A DNA stretch of 64,000 bases from an uncultured Alphaproteobacteria bacterium. GTDB taxonomy: Bacteria; Pseudomonadota; Alphaproteobacteria; RF32; CAG-239. Shown here one piece after another: positions 9,772 to 18,729 of the stretch. Position 1 is the first letter of the stretch. The number at the start of each line of letters is the position of its first letter. The DNA lies in contig CALYBC010000009.1 in assembly GCA_944393725.1 (NCBI GenBank), forward strand, positions 146,099-210,098. The letters run 5' to 3'. The position numbers and the translations under genes are program-made. The notes beneath the pieces were generated by a model. It was not told the origin of the DNA. It did not search any database and was given only the letters and a program-made list of their open reading frames with translations.

Positions 9772-10947
9772 TTGAGCGATTCACTTTTTATTGAAATAGG
9801 CTCTTATCAAGAACATAAAGCTTCCGAAAGTTGTTTCGGTGACGCTATTCTTTCGGAAAAATTGCCCGAGGAGCAAAGAATTATTTCCGTTTTATCTGAT
9901 GGCTTGGGTAGTGGTGTTAAAGCCAATATTCTTTCATCCATGACAACAAGAATGGCAATGAAATTTGTAGAAAGTGATTTGGATTTGGTTCGCTCGGCCG
10001 AGGTTATGATGCAGGCATTACCGGTGTGCCAGATAAGAAAAATAAGCTATGCAACTTTCTCAATAATAGATGCAACTTTGGAAGGAAAAACCCGTATTTA
10101 TGAAATGGATAATCCACAGTGCTTTGTGGTGCGTGATTTTCAACAATACCATCCGGCACATCATGAAATTTCTTCGGAAAATTGGAAAGACAGAGTTATT
10201 AATGTTTATCAATTTGTAGCTAAAGAAGAAGACCGCATCATTATTATGTCGGACGGGGTTACTCAGGCCGGACTGGGTAATCCGAAATATCCTCTGGGCT
10301 GGCAAAGGGATGGAGTGTGGAAATTTATTGAAAATCAGGTGCGGCGACACCCGCATATCTCGGCTAAAGATTTGGCCGAAGCGATAGTGAAAGAAGCTCT
10401 GACCAAAGAAAAAGACGGTAAAGCCGGCGATGATATCAGCTGTGTGGTGGTGTACTACCGAAAACCTCGCAAGTTGTTGCTTTTAAGCGGACCACCGTTT
10501 GATGAAGAAAAAGACCACGAAATTGCTGAAATGATTGATTATTATGACGGTAAAACCGCTATTTGCGGCGGTACAACCGCTAATATAATCGAAAGAGAGC
10601 TTTGTCTTAAATGCGAAATGGATAAAACTTCATTTGATCCTAACATACCGATGGCTTCAATAATGCCCGGAATTGACTTGGTTACCGAGGGTATTCTCAC
10701 TTTGACCGAGGTTTACCGAATGTTAAAAGAAGGAATCGATGAAAACAAAGATAATGCGGCAACCAGATTGGCAAAGCTGTTGCTCGATTCCGATAAGATA
10801 GATTTTGTTATCGGAACCAAAATAAATGAAGCTCATCAGGATCCAAATTTGCCGATGGAGCTTGACATTCGTCGAAATATTGTTAAAAAGATTTTTAGGA
10901 TTTTACAAAGTAAGTTCTTAAAAGAAATTACGGTGAAATATGTTTAA
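9772..10947 (+). CDS. SpoIIE-type PP2C serine phosphatase
   Basis: A 391-residue protein starting at TTG (AAAAGGG at 9754-9760). Its first half (about 1-220) has the SpoIIE/PP2C features SDGLGSGVKA, IIIMSDGVTQAGLG and GDDISCVVV, whose Asp residues bind the two metals. The second half (about 230-391) has a GGTTANI segment and is a separate conserved domain often found in these hydrogenase-linked phosphatases. It starts 3 bases after the sensory hydrogenase stop, so the two are surely co-translated. Inference: it is the output of the H2/redox sensor. Its substrate phosphoprotein is not in the window. Confidence 0.85.
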   Translation: MSDSLFIEIGSYQEHKASESCFGDAILSEKLPEEQRIISVLSDGLGSGVKANILSSMTTRMAMKFVESDLDLVRSAEVMMQALPVCQIRKISYATFSIIDATLEGKTRIYEMDNPQCFVVRDFQQYHPAHHEISSENWKDRVINVYQFVAKEEDRIIIMSDGVTQAGLGNPKYPLGWQRDGVWKFIENQVRRHPHISAKDLAEAIVKEALTKEKDGKAGDDISCVVVYYRKPRKLLLLSGPPFDEEKDHEIAEMIDYYDGKTAICGGTTANIIERELCLKCEMDKTSFDPNIPMASIMPGIDLVTEGILTLTEVYRMLKEGIDENKDNAATRLAKLLLDSDKIDFVIGTKINEAHQDPNLPMELDIRRNIVKKIFRILQSKFLKEITVKYV

Positions 10948-10970
10948 CCCTTAAAAGAAGGATTTGTCCC

Positions 10971-11246
10971 ATGGAAAAAATACAGGTAAAAATCTGTGCC
11001 GGAACTGCTTGCTTCGTAATGGGAGCTCCGCAAATACAGGCTCTGGAGTTTTCAATGCCCGAGGATTTGGTCGATAAAATCGAAGTTACCGAAGTGAGAT
11101 GTATGAATCATTGCTCACAAGGTAAAGGATACAATAAAGGACCATTCGTTGAAATAAACGGAGAAGTTGTTGAAGAAGCTACTATGGAAAAAGTCCTTAC
11201 CAAAATTAGAGATTTGATTGCCAAAGAGGAAGAAGAAAAGTGTTAA
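10971..11246 (+). CDS. Thioredoxin-like [2Fe-2S] ferredoxin
   Basis: A 91-residue relative of the 7762 gene with CAGTAC (C-x4-C) near the N terminus and CMNHC (C-x3-C) in the middle, the ligands of a thioredoxin-fold 2Fe-2S cluster. RBS AAGAAGGA lies just upstream. Its 3' end overlaps the GTG start of the catalytic hydrogenase gene by 7 bases, so it is the probable electron partner of that enzyme. Confidence 0.85.
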   Translation: MEKIQVKICAGTACFVMGAPQIQALEFSMPEDLVDKIEVTEVRCMNHCSQGKGYNKGPFVEINGEVVEEATMEKVLTKIRDLIAKEEEEKC

Positions 11247-12691
11247 TACCTAAGAATTATGCCAACCAGATGCGTAGCCGCATCTTGGTTAAAGTTGTGG
11301 AAAGCTTTTATAAAGACAGATTTGAGAGTGCCGATGAGATTCCGATTGAAATGCGGCCAAAAGATTATGATTCAAGCCGCTGCTGTATCTATAAAGACAG
11401 AGCAATCTTGAAATATCGTATGATGGCGGCGATGGGATTTACTCCGCAAGAGGAAACCAATGAGGCTAAACAGTTGAGAGATTACGGTAAAGATGCTTTG
11501 AAAAGGCAAAATCATGCCAAGAGCTGTTTGGCGGTGATTGATATTGCTTGTTCGGCTTGCGTAAAGTCTCAGTATATGGTTACCGATGCCTGTCGCGGTT
11601 GCTTTGCTCGTCCTTGCGTTATGAATTGTCCTAAGCAAGCAATTTCGATTGTTAACGGCCGTTCGCATATAAATCCCGACCTCTGTGTATCTTGCGGTAA
11701 ATGTTTGGAAGTTTGTCCGTATCATGCCGTAGTTAAGTTGCCGGTGCCTTGTGAAGAGGCTTGCCCGGTAGGTGCTATTCGCAAAGATGAACATGGGGTT
11801 GAGCATATTAACGAAGAAATTTGTATTTCTTGCGGTAAGTGTTTGCAATCTTGTCCGTTCGGAGCAATTGTTGAACGTTCGCAATTAGTAGATGTTTTGA
11901 ATTTAATCCATAACACCGACAAAAAAGTTGTTGCCATGTTGGCTCCGGCCGTTGTAGGACAATTTCCGTTTGAGATAGGCCAAGTGGTCGGGGCTTTGAA
12001 AAAAATCGGTTTTGATGATGTGGTCGAAGTAGCCGCCGGTGCCGATGTTACTTCAAAGAATGAGGCCGCGGAATTTATCGAAAGGATGAAAGAAGGTAAA
12101 AACTTTATGACAACCTCTTGTTGTCCTGCTTATTTCAGGGCGGCGGAAGTTCATATTCCGGAATTGAAACCGTTTGTTTCAAATACTAAGACTCCGATGT
12201 ATTATACAGCAGAAATGCTCAAAAAAGAACAACCGGATTGTGTATCGGTGTTTGTCGGTCCTTGCTTGGCAAAAAGAACCGAGGCCGAATATGATCCAAA
12301 TGTGGATTATGTGCTTACTTTTGAAGAAATCGGTGCAATGTTTGTTGGTGCCGGTGTTGAAATCGGTGATTGTGAACCGGCTCAGTTCGCTAAAGTTTCT
12401 TCGGCTCAAGGTCGTAATTATCCGTTATCGGGCGGTGTGGCCGGTGCTGTCGGAAATTTGGTTGACGGGCAGGTCGATTTTAGACCGGAAAGAATTGACG
12501 GATTGAGCAAAGAAAATATTAAGTTGCTTAAAAAGTATGCGACTAAGGGTTCGGAAAATAACATGATCGAAGTGATGTGCTGCGAAGGTGGATGTGTGGC
12601 AGGGCCGGGTTGTATTGCCCTAGCCAAAAAAGCGGCTCGTCAGGTCGAAACTTATGTTGCTCAGGGAACAAATCAAAAGGATATGAAATAA
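11240..12691 (+). CDS. [FeFe]-hydrogenase, catalytic type (group B-like)
   Basis: A 483-residue enzyme that makes or oxidises H2. The N-terminal third carries several ferredoxin-type Cys clusters, among them CVSCGKCLEVCP and CISCGKCLQSCP. The H-cluster domain has L1 TSCCPAY (about 292, with the proton-transfer Cys present), L2 GPCLAKR (about 340) and L3 CCEGGCVAGPGC (about 448). The L2 form and the extra N-terminal clusters suggest group B. The GTG start overlaps the 2Fe-2S gene. The maturases HydE, HydF and HydG are not in this window and must be elsewhere for the enzyme to be active. Confidence 0.9.
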   Translation: MLIPKNYANQMRSRILVKVVESFYKDRFESADEIPIEMRPKDYDSSRCCIYKDRAILKYRMMAAMGFTPQEETNEAKQLRDYGKDALKRQNHAKSCLAVIDIACSACVKSQYMVTDACRGCFARPCVMNCPKQAISIVNGRSHINPDLCVSCGKCLEVCPYHAVVKLPVPCEEACPVGAIRKDEHGVEHINEEICISCGKCLQSCPFGAIVERSQLVDVLNLIHNTDKKVVAMLAPAVVGQFPFEIGQVVGALKKIGFDDVVEVAAGADVTSKNEAAEFIERMKEGKNFMTTSCCPAYFRAAEVHIPELKPFVSNTKTPMYYTAEMLKKEQPDCVSVFVGPCLAKRTEAEYDPNVDYVLTFEEIGAMFVGAGVEIGDCEPAQFAKVSSAQGRNYPLSGGVAGAVGNLVDGQVDFRPERIDGLSKENIKLLKKYATKGSENNMIEVMCCEGGCVAGPGCIALAKKAARQVETYVAQGTNQKDMK

Positions 12692-12702
12692 TCCTTAAAA
12701 AC

Positions 12703-12736
12703 CAAAAAAACTCCTCGTAAAAACGAGGAGTTTTTT
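12703..12736. terminator. Bidirectional terminator between hydrogenase gene and proS
   Basis: Perfect stem ACTCCTCG/CGAGGAGT flanked by A and T runs, between convergent genes; works for both strands. Confidence 0.9.
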
Positions 12737-12749
12737 ATTGTTATTAAAA

Positions 12750-14267
12750 TTAATAACTTCTGGCGTAGATAACATCCATGGTTGCCGGTTTGCCGGTTAA
12801 AAGACAGGTGCCGGTAGTGCCGGATTGGTTGAAAGGAATGCAACGGATGGTAATCTTCATTTGTTTCAAGATTTCTTCCGTTTCGGGTTCTCCACACCAT
12901 TTACCGCGAACAAAGGCGACCTTGCCTTGGGTGTTGTCTGCAATCCATTCGTTGGCATTGGCAAAGTATTCGGCAAAGGCTTCTTTATCGATGATGTCTT
13001 CGCGGATATTACTCATCAATCTTTTTTGTGCTTTGGTGAACATTGCATGCTGAATGTTTTCTAAGTATTGAGCAGCTTTAGCTACGAATTCGTCTTTAGA
13101 TACGACTTGTTTGCCTTCGGGGGTGTTGATATAAATTCTTTGACGCAACATCAAATTATTGCCTTCAACATCGCGTTTGCCAATTTCCAAGATAATCGGG
13201 GCACCTTTGCGGGTCCATTCCCAGAATTTGTCGATTGAAGACTTATCTCTCTTGTCTAATTTTACTCTGATTTTTTCACCAAAAGGTGTTTGTTTGGCTA
13301 AATCAGACTGTAATTCCTTGATATAACTCATTACCAATTCGCTGTCATCAGGGTTCTTGATTACCGGAATAATTACAATTTGGTAAGGTGCTATTTTGGG
13401 CGGAGTTACCATTCCTTCGTCATCAGCATGGGTCATAATAACACCACCGATTAAGCGGGTAGAAACGCCCCAAGATGTCGTGTAAGCGTATTCTTGCTTA
13501 TTTTCTTTATTTACGAAAGAAATATTGGCCGACTTGGCAAAATTTTGACCTAAGAAATGCGATGTTCCGGCTTGCAGAGCTTTACCATCTTGCATCATGG
13601 CCTCTACGCAATAGGTATCAACGGCTCCGGGAAATTTTTCATGTTCGGGCTTGCGACCGCTTAAGACGGGCATAGCCAGAGTTTGCTCACACAATTCTTT
13701 ATATGCTTCAAGCATGGTCAAGGTTTCTTTTTCGGCTTCTTCGGCTGTCGCGTGAGCGGTATGTCCTTCTTGCCACAAAAATTCTCTGGTTCGTAAAAAT
13801 AAGCGCGGTCTCATTTCCCAACGCACAACATTGGCCCATTGATTGATCAAAACCGGTAAATCGCGATAGGATTTTACCCATTTGGAAAAAGAATCGGCAA
13901 TAATGGCTTCGGAAGTAGGCCGAACAATCAAAGGTTCTTCTAATTTGGAAGAGGGAACCAATTTACCGTTTTCCATGGCCAGACGCGAGTGCGTGACAAC
14001 GGCCATTTCTTTGGCAAAACCATCGACATGTTCGGCTTCTTTTTGGAAAAATGAAAGCGGAATAAACATCGGAAAATAGCAATTTTCGTGGTCGGTAGAT
14101 TTTATTTTTTCATCAAATACATCGCGAATTCTTTCCCAAATGCCATACCCCCAGGGTTTTATTACCATGCATCCCGGAGAAGATGAGTTTTCGGCCATGT
14201 CGGCTTCGGAAACCACGCATTGATACCATTCGGGATAGTTGTCTTTTCTTAATTTTTTTAAACTCAT
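12750..14267 (-). CDS. proS: Prolyl-tRNA synthetase, archaeal/eukaryote-like type
   Basis: A 505-residue class II synthetase that charges tRNA-Pro. Visible motifs include VRPTSEA (motif 2 region), FLRTREFLWQEGHTAHAT and the HXGH-like and proline-binding elements of the archaeal/eukaryotic ProRS type, plus the zinc-binding-type C-terminal extension ending in Tyr (ARSY). The bacterial editing INS domain is not seen between motifs 2 and 3. Most Alphaproteobacteria use a short bacterial ProRS of about 440 residues, so this is an unusual type, probably gained by transfer or retained from an old replacement. The cognate tRNA-Pro gene is at 29731. ATG at 14267 is the only good start. Confidence 0.92.
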   Translation of the reverse strand: MSLKKLRKDNYPEWYQCVVSEADMAENSSSPGCMVIKPWGYGIWERIRDVFDEKIKSTDHENCYFPMFIPLSFFQKEAEHVDGFAKEMAVVTHSRLAMENGKLVPSSKLEEPLIVRPTSEAIIADSFSKWVKSYRDLPVLINQWANVVRWEMRPRLFLRTREFLWQEGHTAHATAEEAEKETLTMLEAYKELCEQTLAMPVLSGRKPEHEKFPGAVDTYCVEAMMQDGKALQAGTSHFLGQNFAKSANISFVNKENKQEYAYTTSWGVSTRLIGGVIMTHADDEGMVTPPKIAPYQIVIIPVIKNPDDSELVMSYIKELQSDLAKQTPFGEKIRVKLDKRDKSSIDKFWEWTRKGAPIILEIGKRDVEGNNLMLRQRIYINTPEGKQVVSKDEFVAKAAQYLENIQHAMFTKAQKRLMSNIREDIIDKEAFAEYFANANEWIADNTQGKVAFVRGKWCGEPETEEILKQMKITIRCIPFNQSGTTGTCLLTGKPATMDVIYARSY

Positions 14268-14485
14268 AATGTTTATTCCTTTTCATAACGTAATGAAATA
14301 CTCACACCCCCATTGGCGCGAGTTTGCCGGCGAAGTATAACACAAGTTTTTATTTTGTGAAGTCTTTTTATTCCTTGTAAAAGCTTATAAAAAAATATGT
14401 GTGAATTTAGAAGAATGTTTTTATAAAATTGTCTTGCCAAGCCAAAAATACTGTATTAGAGTCTTATTTATGACGGATAAGTCAT

Positions 14486-14500
14486 GAGGCTTTTTGCCTC
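14486..14500 (+). promoter_or_regulatory. Hairpin in the cold shock gene leader
   Basis: GAGGC-TTTTT-GCCTC followed by GGTTTTT, about 35 bases before the cold shock gene start. It could be a leader structure influencing translation at low temperature or a weak attenuator; the sequence does not decide. Confidence 0.35.
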
Positions 14501-14533
14501 GGTTTTTAACCTGTTTTTTGAAGGATTTTTGAT

Positions 14534-14749
14534 ATGGCAACAGGAACTGTTAAATGGTTTAATAAGAAAAAAGGCTATGGTTTTATTACTCCCGATGAAG
14601 GCGGAAATGATGTATTTGTTCATATTACCGCTGTTAAGGCCGCGGGAATGTTTACCTTGCATGAGGGTGCAAAAGTAAGTTATGAGCTGAAAACAGAAAG
14701 AGAAAAAACTGTTGCCGGCGATTTGAAATTGCTTGAGGCTGCCGAATAA
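14534..14749 (+). CDS. Cold shock domain protein
   Basis: A 71-residue single cold shock domain with both RNA-binding motifs: KKGYGFI (RNP1) and DVFVHI (RNP2). It begins MATGTVKWFNKKKGYG as most CspA-family proteins do. It acts as an RNA chaperone. GAAGGA lies 8 bases before the ATG. It is a single-gene unit with its own terminator. The gap 14268-14533 upstream contains its promoter region and the hairpin at 14486. Confidence 0.95.
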   Translation: MATGTVKWFNKKKGYGFITPDEGGNDVFVHITAVKAAGMFTLHEGAKVSYELKTEREKTVAGDLKLLEAAE

Positions 14750-14767
14750 CAGCTTTGAGACTTTATT

Positions 14768-14801
14768 AAAACCCCCGTTCTTAATTTAGAGCGGGGGTTT
14801 T
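14768..14801. terminator. Bidirectional terminator between csp and rubrerythrin
   Basis: Stem AAAACCCCCG with CGGGGGTTTT around a 14-base loop, between convergent genes; A and T runs on both sides. Confidence 0.88.
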
Positions 14802-14820
14802 GAGCTTTGATTACAAGCAA

Positions 14821-15360
14821 TTAGAATTGTTCTTGCAATTCAAAGAAATAAGCTTGCGGGTGATCACAAACCGGGCATTTGGCCGGTGCAGACGGAGATT
14901 CTACACGGTGACCACAGTTAGCACATTCCCAAATAACTCTGGTCGGACGTTCGAAGATTTTGCCTTCTTCCAAAGATTTTAGTAATGCTTGATATCTTTC
15001 TTCATGGCCTTTTTCGATTTTGCCTACCAACTCAAACAGAGCGGCAATCTTTTCAAAGCCTTCTTCCTTGGCTTCTTTGGCCATACGAGCGTACATATCT
15101 GTCCATTCGTAGTTTTCACCGGCAGCAGCATCTTTTAAGTTGGTCAAGGTTGAGGGAACTTCACCGCCGTGCAACAATTTGAACCAAATTTTGGCATGTT
15201 CTTTTTCATTGTTGGCTGTTTGCTCAAATTTGTCGGCAATGATGTTGTAGCCTTCTTTTTTGGCTTTGGAAGCATAGTAGGTGTATTTGTTGCGAGCTTG
15301 CGATTCGCCGGCAAATGCTTCCATCAAGTTTTTTTCGGTCTTTGAACCTTTGAGTTCCAT
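14821..15360 (-). CDS. rbr: Rubrerythrin
   Basis: A 179-residue peroxide-reducing protein of anaerobes. The N-terminal four-helix domain carries the diiron ligands in [17 protein letters not shown] and [10 protein letters not shown]; the C-terminal rubredoxin-like domain has CANCGH and CPVCDHP as Fe(SCys)4 ligands. The Fur-family gene lies 18 bases upstream on the same strand, so both are probably one operon controlled by the box at 15783. RBS AAAGGAG precedes the ATG. Confidence 0.95.
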   Translation of the reverse strand: MELKGSKTEKNLMEAFAGESQARNKYTYYASKAKKEGYNIIADKFEQTANNEKEHAKIWFKLLHGGEVPSTLTNLKDAAAGENYEWTDMYARMAKEAKEEGFEKIAALFELVGKIEKGHEERYQALLKSLEEGKIFERPTRVIWECANCGHRVESPSAPAKCPVCDHPQAYFFELQEQF

Positions 15361-15378
15361 AAGTTTTCTCCTTTAATG

Positions 15379-15771
15379 TTAGTTGTTTGAGTTCTTTAGA
15401 CAGTCGGGGCAAAGTCCGGAAAATGAGATTTCCATATCCTCAACCGTCAAACCTTGCTGCTTTAGAATGCTTTGCTTTATTTCCGGTATGATATTGGCTT
15501 TAATATCGAAAATTTTGGAGCATTTTGAGCATACAAAATGATAATGCTTTTCGGTGCAATAATCAAAATGAGACACATTGTCTATATAATCAAGCTTTTT
15601 TATTATTCCATTTTCTGTCAGCTGATTGAGATTGCGATATATGGTCGCAAGACTTATGTCTGGCAACAGCTCTTTTACTAAAGCAAAAACTTGCTCTGCG
15701 GTTGGATGGCAGGGGTTGTTTTGCAAGACCTCCAGTATTAAAGAGCGTTGTTTGGAATATTTCATATTCAT
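15379..15771 (-). CDS. Fur family regulator, PerR-like
   Basis: A 130-residue metal-dependent repressor: winged-helix DNA-binding domain (about 1-80, with LATIYRNLNQL as recognition helix), the His-rich HYHFVCSKC metal region and a second CPDC zinc site. Both CxxC pairs of the structural zinc site are present. Its operon partner is rubrerythrin and the divergent gene is a flavodiiron protein, so a peroxide/oxidative stress role (PerR-like) is more likely than iron uptake control, but this cannot be read from the sequence. It probably represses itself through the box immediately upstream. Confidence 0.88.
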   Translation of the reverse strand: MNMKYSKQRSLILEVLQNNPCHPTAEQVFALVKELLPDISLATIYRNLNQLTENGIIKKLDYIDNVSHFDYCTEKHYHFVCSKCSKIFDIKANIIPEIKQSILKQQGLTVEDMEISFSGLCPDCLKNSNN

Positions 15772-15782
15772 TTCCTGTGCAT

Positions 15783-15805
15783 AAAAATGATAATGATTAT
15801 TAGTT
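15783..15805. promoter_or_regulatory. Fur/PerR box in divergent promoter
   Basis: Contains TGATAATGATTATTA, close to the classical GATAATGATAATCATTATC Fur consensus, in the 115-bp gap between the Fur-family gene (leftward) and the flavodiiron gene (rightward). It is placed to control both. Confidence 0.8.
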
Positions 15806-15886
15806 CTAAAAAAAATATTTTATCTTGTCAATCAAAATAAAAAGATTATCTTATCAGCAATGGCTTAATTTTTGAGGAGAATACAG

Positions 15887-17068
15887 ATGAATGCTGTCGA
15901 AATAAAAAAAGATGTATACTGGGTCGGTGTTAAAGATTGGAATTTGAGAGAATTTCATGGTTATAACACTCCGGACGGTTCAACCTATAACAGCTATTTA
16001 ATTATGGATGAAAAAATTACTTTGGTTGACGGAGTTAAGGCTTATTTAACTCATGAACAAATTGCCAGAGTAAAATCCATGGTCGATTTTTCAAAGATAT
16101 CTTATGTGGTGGTAAACCATGTCGAACAAGACCACTCGGGCAGTATTCCGGAGATTATGAAACTTGCTCCGCAAGCCGTTATTGTTACCAACTCGGCCGG
16201 TAAAATGGCTTTGGAAGCTCATTTTGATACAACCGGTTGGCAATATTATATTATTAAAACCGGAGACAGTCTAAATATCGGAAAACGCAATTTGAGCTTT
16301 TTGACAACGCCGATGTTGCATTGGCCGGATTCAATGATGACTTATGTGGCCGAAGATAAATTGTTGTTGCCTAACGACGGGTTTGGTCAACATTTGTGCT
16401 GTGAAGCTTTATTGGTCAAAGATTATCCGAATGATTTGGTTATGAAAGCGGCAAAAAGCTATTATGCAAATATCTTGCTTCCTTACGGACAACAAGCCGA
16501 GAAAGCCTTATCCGCTGCCGGTGAGATGAAACTTGATATTGATATGATCGCGCCGTCTCACGGTTTGATTTGGTCAGGAAAAGAAGAGGTTAATCAGATA
16601 CTTGGGGCATATGCTTCTTGGGCTAAGGGAGAGACAAACCATAAAGCCGTTATCGTTTACGATACAATGTGGGGTGCTACCGCTAAATTGGCCGAAACCG
16701 CTATGGCAGAATTCCAAGATGCCGGTATCAATGTAGTAAAACATAATTTGGGAATCAGCCATATTTCCGATGTCATTACCGATGTGTTGGATGCAGAATA
16801 TGTATTAATCGGTAATCCTACTCTTAATAACCAGATGTTTCCGAGAGTTGCCGCCTTTGTTACTTATATGAAAGGATTGGCTCCGAAAGGTAAGAAAGGT
16901 TTGGCTTTTGGTTCTTACGGATGGCGTCCGGGAGTGGCTAAAGAAATCAAACAAGTTATGGATGATTTGGGCTGGAAAACCGCAGATGTATTTGAAGAAA
17001 AATATACGCCGAAATCTGATGTGTTGAGCCAATTTGCTCAAAGAGTAAAAGAGTTTATCAATCTTTGA
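15887..17068 (+). CDS. Flavodiiron protein (FprA family)
   Basis: A 393-residue cytoplasmic O2/NO reductase. The N-terminal metallo-beta-lactamase-like domain has diiron ligands in HVEQDHSGS, the His of TPMLHWPDS and a late His in APSHGLIW; the C-terminal flavodoxin domain (about 250-393) has the FMN loop DTMWGATAKLAE. The ATG at 15887 is chosen because GAGGAG lies at 15874-15879; an in-frame TTG at 15872 overlaps that site. It is divergent from the Fur-family/rubrerythrin pair and shares the Fur box, giving one oxygen/peroxide defence module. No fused rubredoxin domain is present; the rubredoxin partner must be elsewhere. Confidence 0.95.
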   Translation: MNAVEIKKDVYWVGVKDWNLREFHGYNTPDGSTYNSYLIMDEKITLVDGVKAYLTHEQIARVKSMVDFSKISYVVVNHVEQDHSGSIPEIMKLAPQAVIVTNSAGKMALEAHFDTTGWQYYIIKTGDSLNIGKRNLSFLTTPMLHWPDSMMTYVAEDKLLLPNDGFGQHLCCEALLVKDYPNDLVMKAAKSYYANILLPYGQQAEKALSAAGEMKLDIDMIAPSHGLIWSGKEEVNQILGAYASWAKGETNHKAVIVYDTMWGATAKLAETAMAEFQDAGINVVKHNLGISHISDVITDVLDAEYVLIGNPTLNNQMFPRVAAFVTYMKGLAPKGKKGLAFGSYGWRPGVAKEIKQVMDDLGWKTADVFEEKYTPKSDVLSQFAQRVKEFINL

Positions 17069-17089
17069 TAAATTGAATAATGTACTTGA

Positions 17090-17136
17090 AAAAATATGTC
17101 CGTGAGGTAAACTCCATCTCATGGACATATTTTTTT
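17090..17136 (+). terminator. Strong terminator after the flavodiiron gene
   Basis: A 15-bp stem (AAATATGTCCGTGAG with CTCATGGACATATTT, one G-T pair) with an 11-base loop followed by T residues. It ends just before the kdsA ribosome binding site, so kdsA needs its own promoter or read-through. Confidence 0.88.
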
Positions 17137-17150
17137 ATAAAGAGGTAAAA

Positions 17151-17999
17151 ATGGAGCAAAAAACTGTTAAAATCGGCAATTTTGAAATCGGAAATCGGTT
17201 ACCGTTTTCTTTGTTGTGCGGGCCTTGCCAAATTGAAAGCAAACAACACGCCATTGATATATGCGGTGCCATGTGCGAAATTACCAAGGAATTGAACATA
17301 AATTACATTTTTAAGGCTTCTTTTGATAAGGCAAACCGAACCTCTATTAACGGAGCCAGAGGTGTGGGCTTGGACAAAGGAATGGAAACTTTTGATGAAA
17401 TAAAAAAAATCTATAACAATATTCCGATTGTTACCGATGTGCACGAAACCTGGCAGTGTGAAAAAGTGGCAGAACATGTAGATATGCTCCAGATACCGGC
17501 TTTCTTGTGCCGTCAAACCGATTTGGTGGTCGCCGCGGCAAAAACACAAAAGGTAGTTAATATCAAAAAAGGTCAGTTTTTAGCTCCGTGGGATGTCAAA
17601 AATTTGGTACAAAAAGTTACCGATTCCGGAAACAACAGAGTATGCATTACCGAACGAGGAACATCATTCGGATATAATACCTTGGTGGTGGATATGAGAG
17701 GCTTCCCGCAGATGGCTAAAGATACCGGATTTCCGGTTATATTTGATGCTACACACTCGGTACAACAACCGGGAGGTAAAGGATCTTCTACCGGAGGACA
17801 AAGAGAGTTTGCCCCGGTGTTGGCCAGAGCGGCAATTGCCGTGGGCGTAGGCGGATTGTTTATCGAAACTCACGAAAATCCTGACAAGGCATTGTCCGAT
17901 GGTCCCAATACCATTGCATTGAAAGATATGAAACCAATGCTGACATATCTTAAAGAATATGATGCCTTGACTAAATCTAAGGTAAGCGATTTTTACTAA
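17151..17999 (+). CDS. kdsA: 3-deoxy-8-phosphooctulonate synthase
   Basis: A 282-residue enzyme that condenses phosphoenolpyruvate with arabinose 5-phosphate to KDO 8-phosphate for the LPS core. Seen: LLCGPCQIES at the N terminus, FKASFDKANRTS, TDVHE, IPAFLCRQTD, the FDATHSVQQPG loop and the late HENPD, all typical of KdsA. ATG 17151 is used because AAAGAGG precedes it; the in-frame ATG at 17121 lies inside the preceding terminator. recO starts 2 bases after its stop. With MsbA it indicates a lipid A-KDO outer membrane. Confidence 0.95.
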   Translation: MEQKTVKIGNFEIGNRLPFSLLCGPCQIESKQHAIDICGAMCEITKELNINYIFKASFDKANRTSINGARGVGLDKGMETFDEIKKIYNNIPIVTDVHETWQCEKVAEHVDMLQIPAFLCRQTDLVVAAAKTQKVVNIKKGQFLAPWDVKNLVQKVTDSGNNRVCITERGTSFGYNTLVVDMRGFPQMAKDTGFPVIFDATHSVQQPGGKGSSTGGQREFAPVLARAAIAVGVGGLFIETHENPDKALSDGPNTIALKDMKPMLTYLKEYDALTKSKVSDFY

Positions 18000-18001
18000 A
18001 A

Positions 18002-18721
18002 ATGCAGTTTATTGACGAAGGATATATCATAAAGTGTCGCAAGCATGGTGAGAAATCTTTAATAATCACCGTTTTGTGCAAAAATTACGGTAAAGTGTGC
18101 GGTTATGTTAAAAACGCCATGACTAAAAAAAATATGGCGGTGTTTCAACCGGGAAATCTGGTTAAAATCGATGCTTGGTCCAGAGTTGATGACAATATGT
18201 TGTTGCTTAAGGTTGATCTAATTAAACCTTGTGCAGTCAATTTTATAACCAGCGCCGATAAACTCAAAGCCTTATCTTGTTTTTGTACGTTGTCGGATAT
18301 TTGTTTGCCCGAATTGCAACCTCTGGACAGGTTTTATTATTGGGTTGAGAGTTTTGTTAATCTGATACTTGAAGAAAATTGGGTAACTCATTATTGTTTC
18401 TTTGAATATGGGCTTTTAGAGTTTTTGGGGGTGGGACTCGATTTATCGGAATGTGCCGCTACCGGAACGACCGAGAATCTTGAGTTTGTTTCGCCCAAAA
18501 CAGGTAAAGCCGTATGTTACGAAGCCGGACTGCCGTATAAAGATAGATTGTTTAAATATCCGCATTTCATTGTAGAACAAAATTTTGCTCCGGCACCGTC
18601 GGAAATGGCTGATTTGCTAAAGTTAACAGAGTTTTTCCTCAATAAAAACTTTTTTGCAATTCATAACTTGAAATTTCCGGAATGCCGTGATAATTTGGCA
18701 GAAATTGTAGAGAAATTATAG
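18002..18721 (+). CDS. recO: DNA repair protein RecO
   Basis: A 239-residue protein with the N-terminal OB-fold (about 1-80) and helical C-terminal domain of RecO, which loads RecA with RecR onto SSB-coated single strands in recombinational repair. The opening [22 protein letters not shown] is typical of the family. The usual zinc-finger Cys cluster is not evident. It lies between kdsA and parC with almost no spacing, suggesting one transcript. Confidence 0.85.
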   Translation: MQFIDEGYIIKCRKHGEKSLIITVLCKNYGKVCGYVKNAMTKKNMAVFQPGNLVKIDAWSRVDDNMLLLKVDLIKPCAVNFITSADKLKALSCFCTLSDICLPELQPLDRFYYWVESFVNLILEENWVTHYCFFEYGLLEFLGVGLDLSECAATGTTENLEFVSPKTGKAVCYEAGLPYKDRLFKYPHFIVEQNFAPAPSEMADLLKLTEFFLNKNFFAIHNLKFPECRDNLAEIVEKL

Positions 18722-18729
18722 GATTTGCA

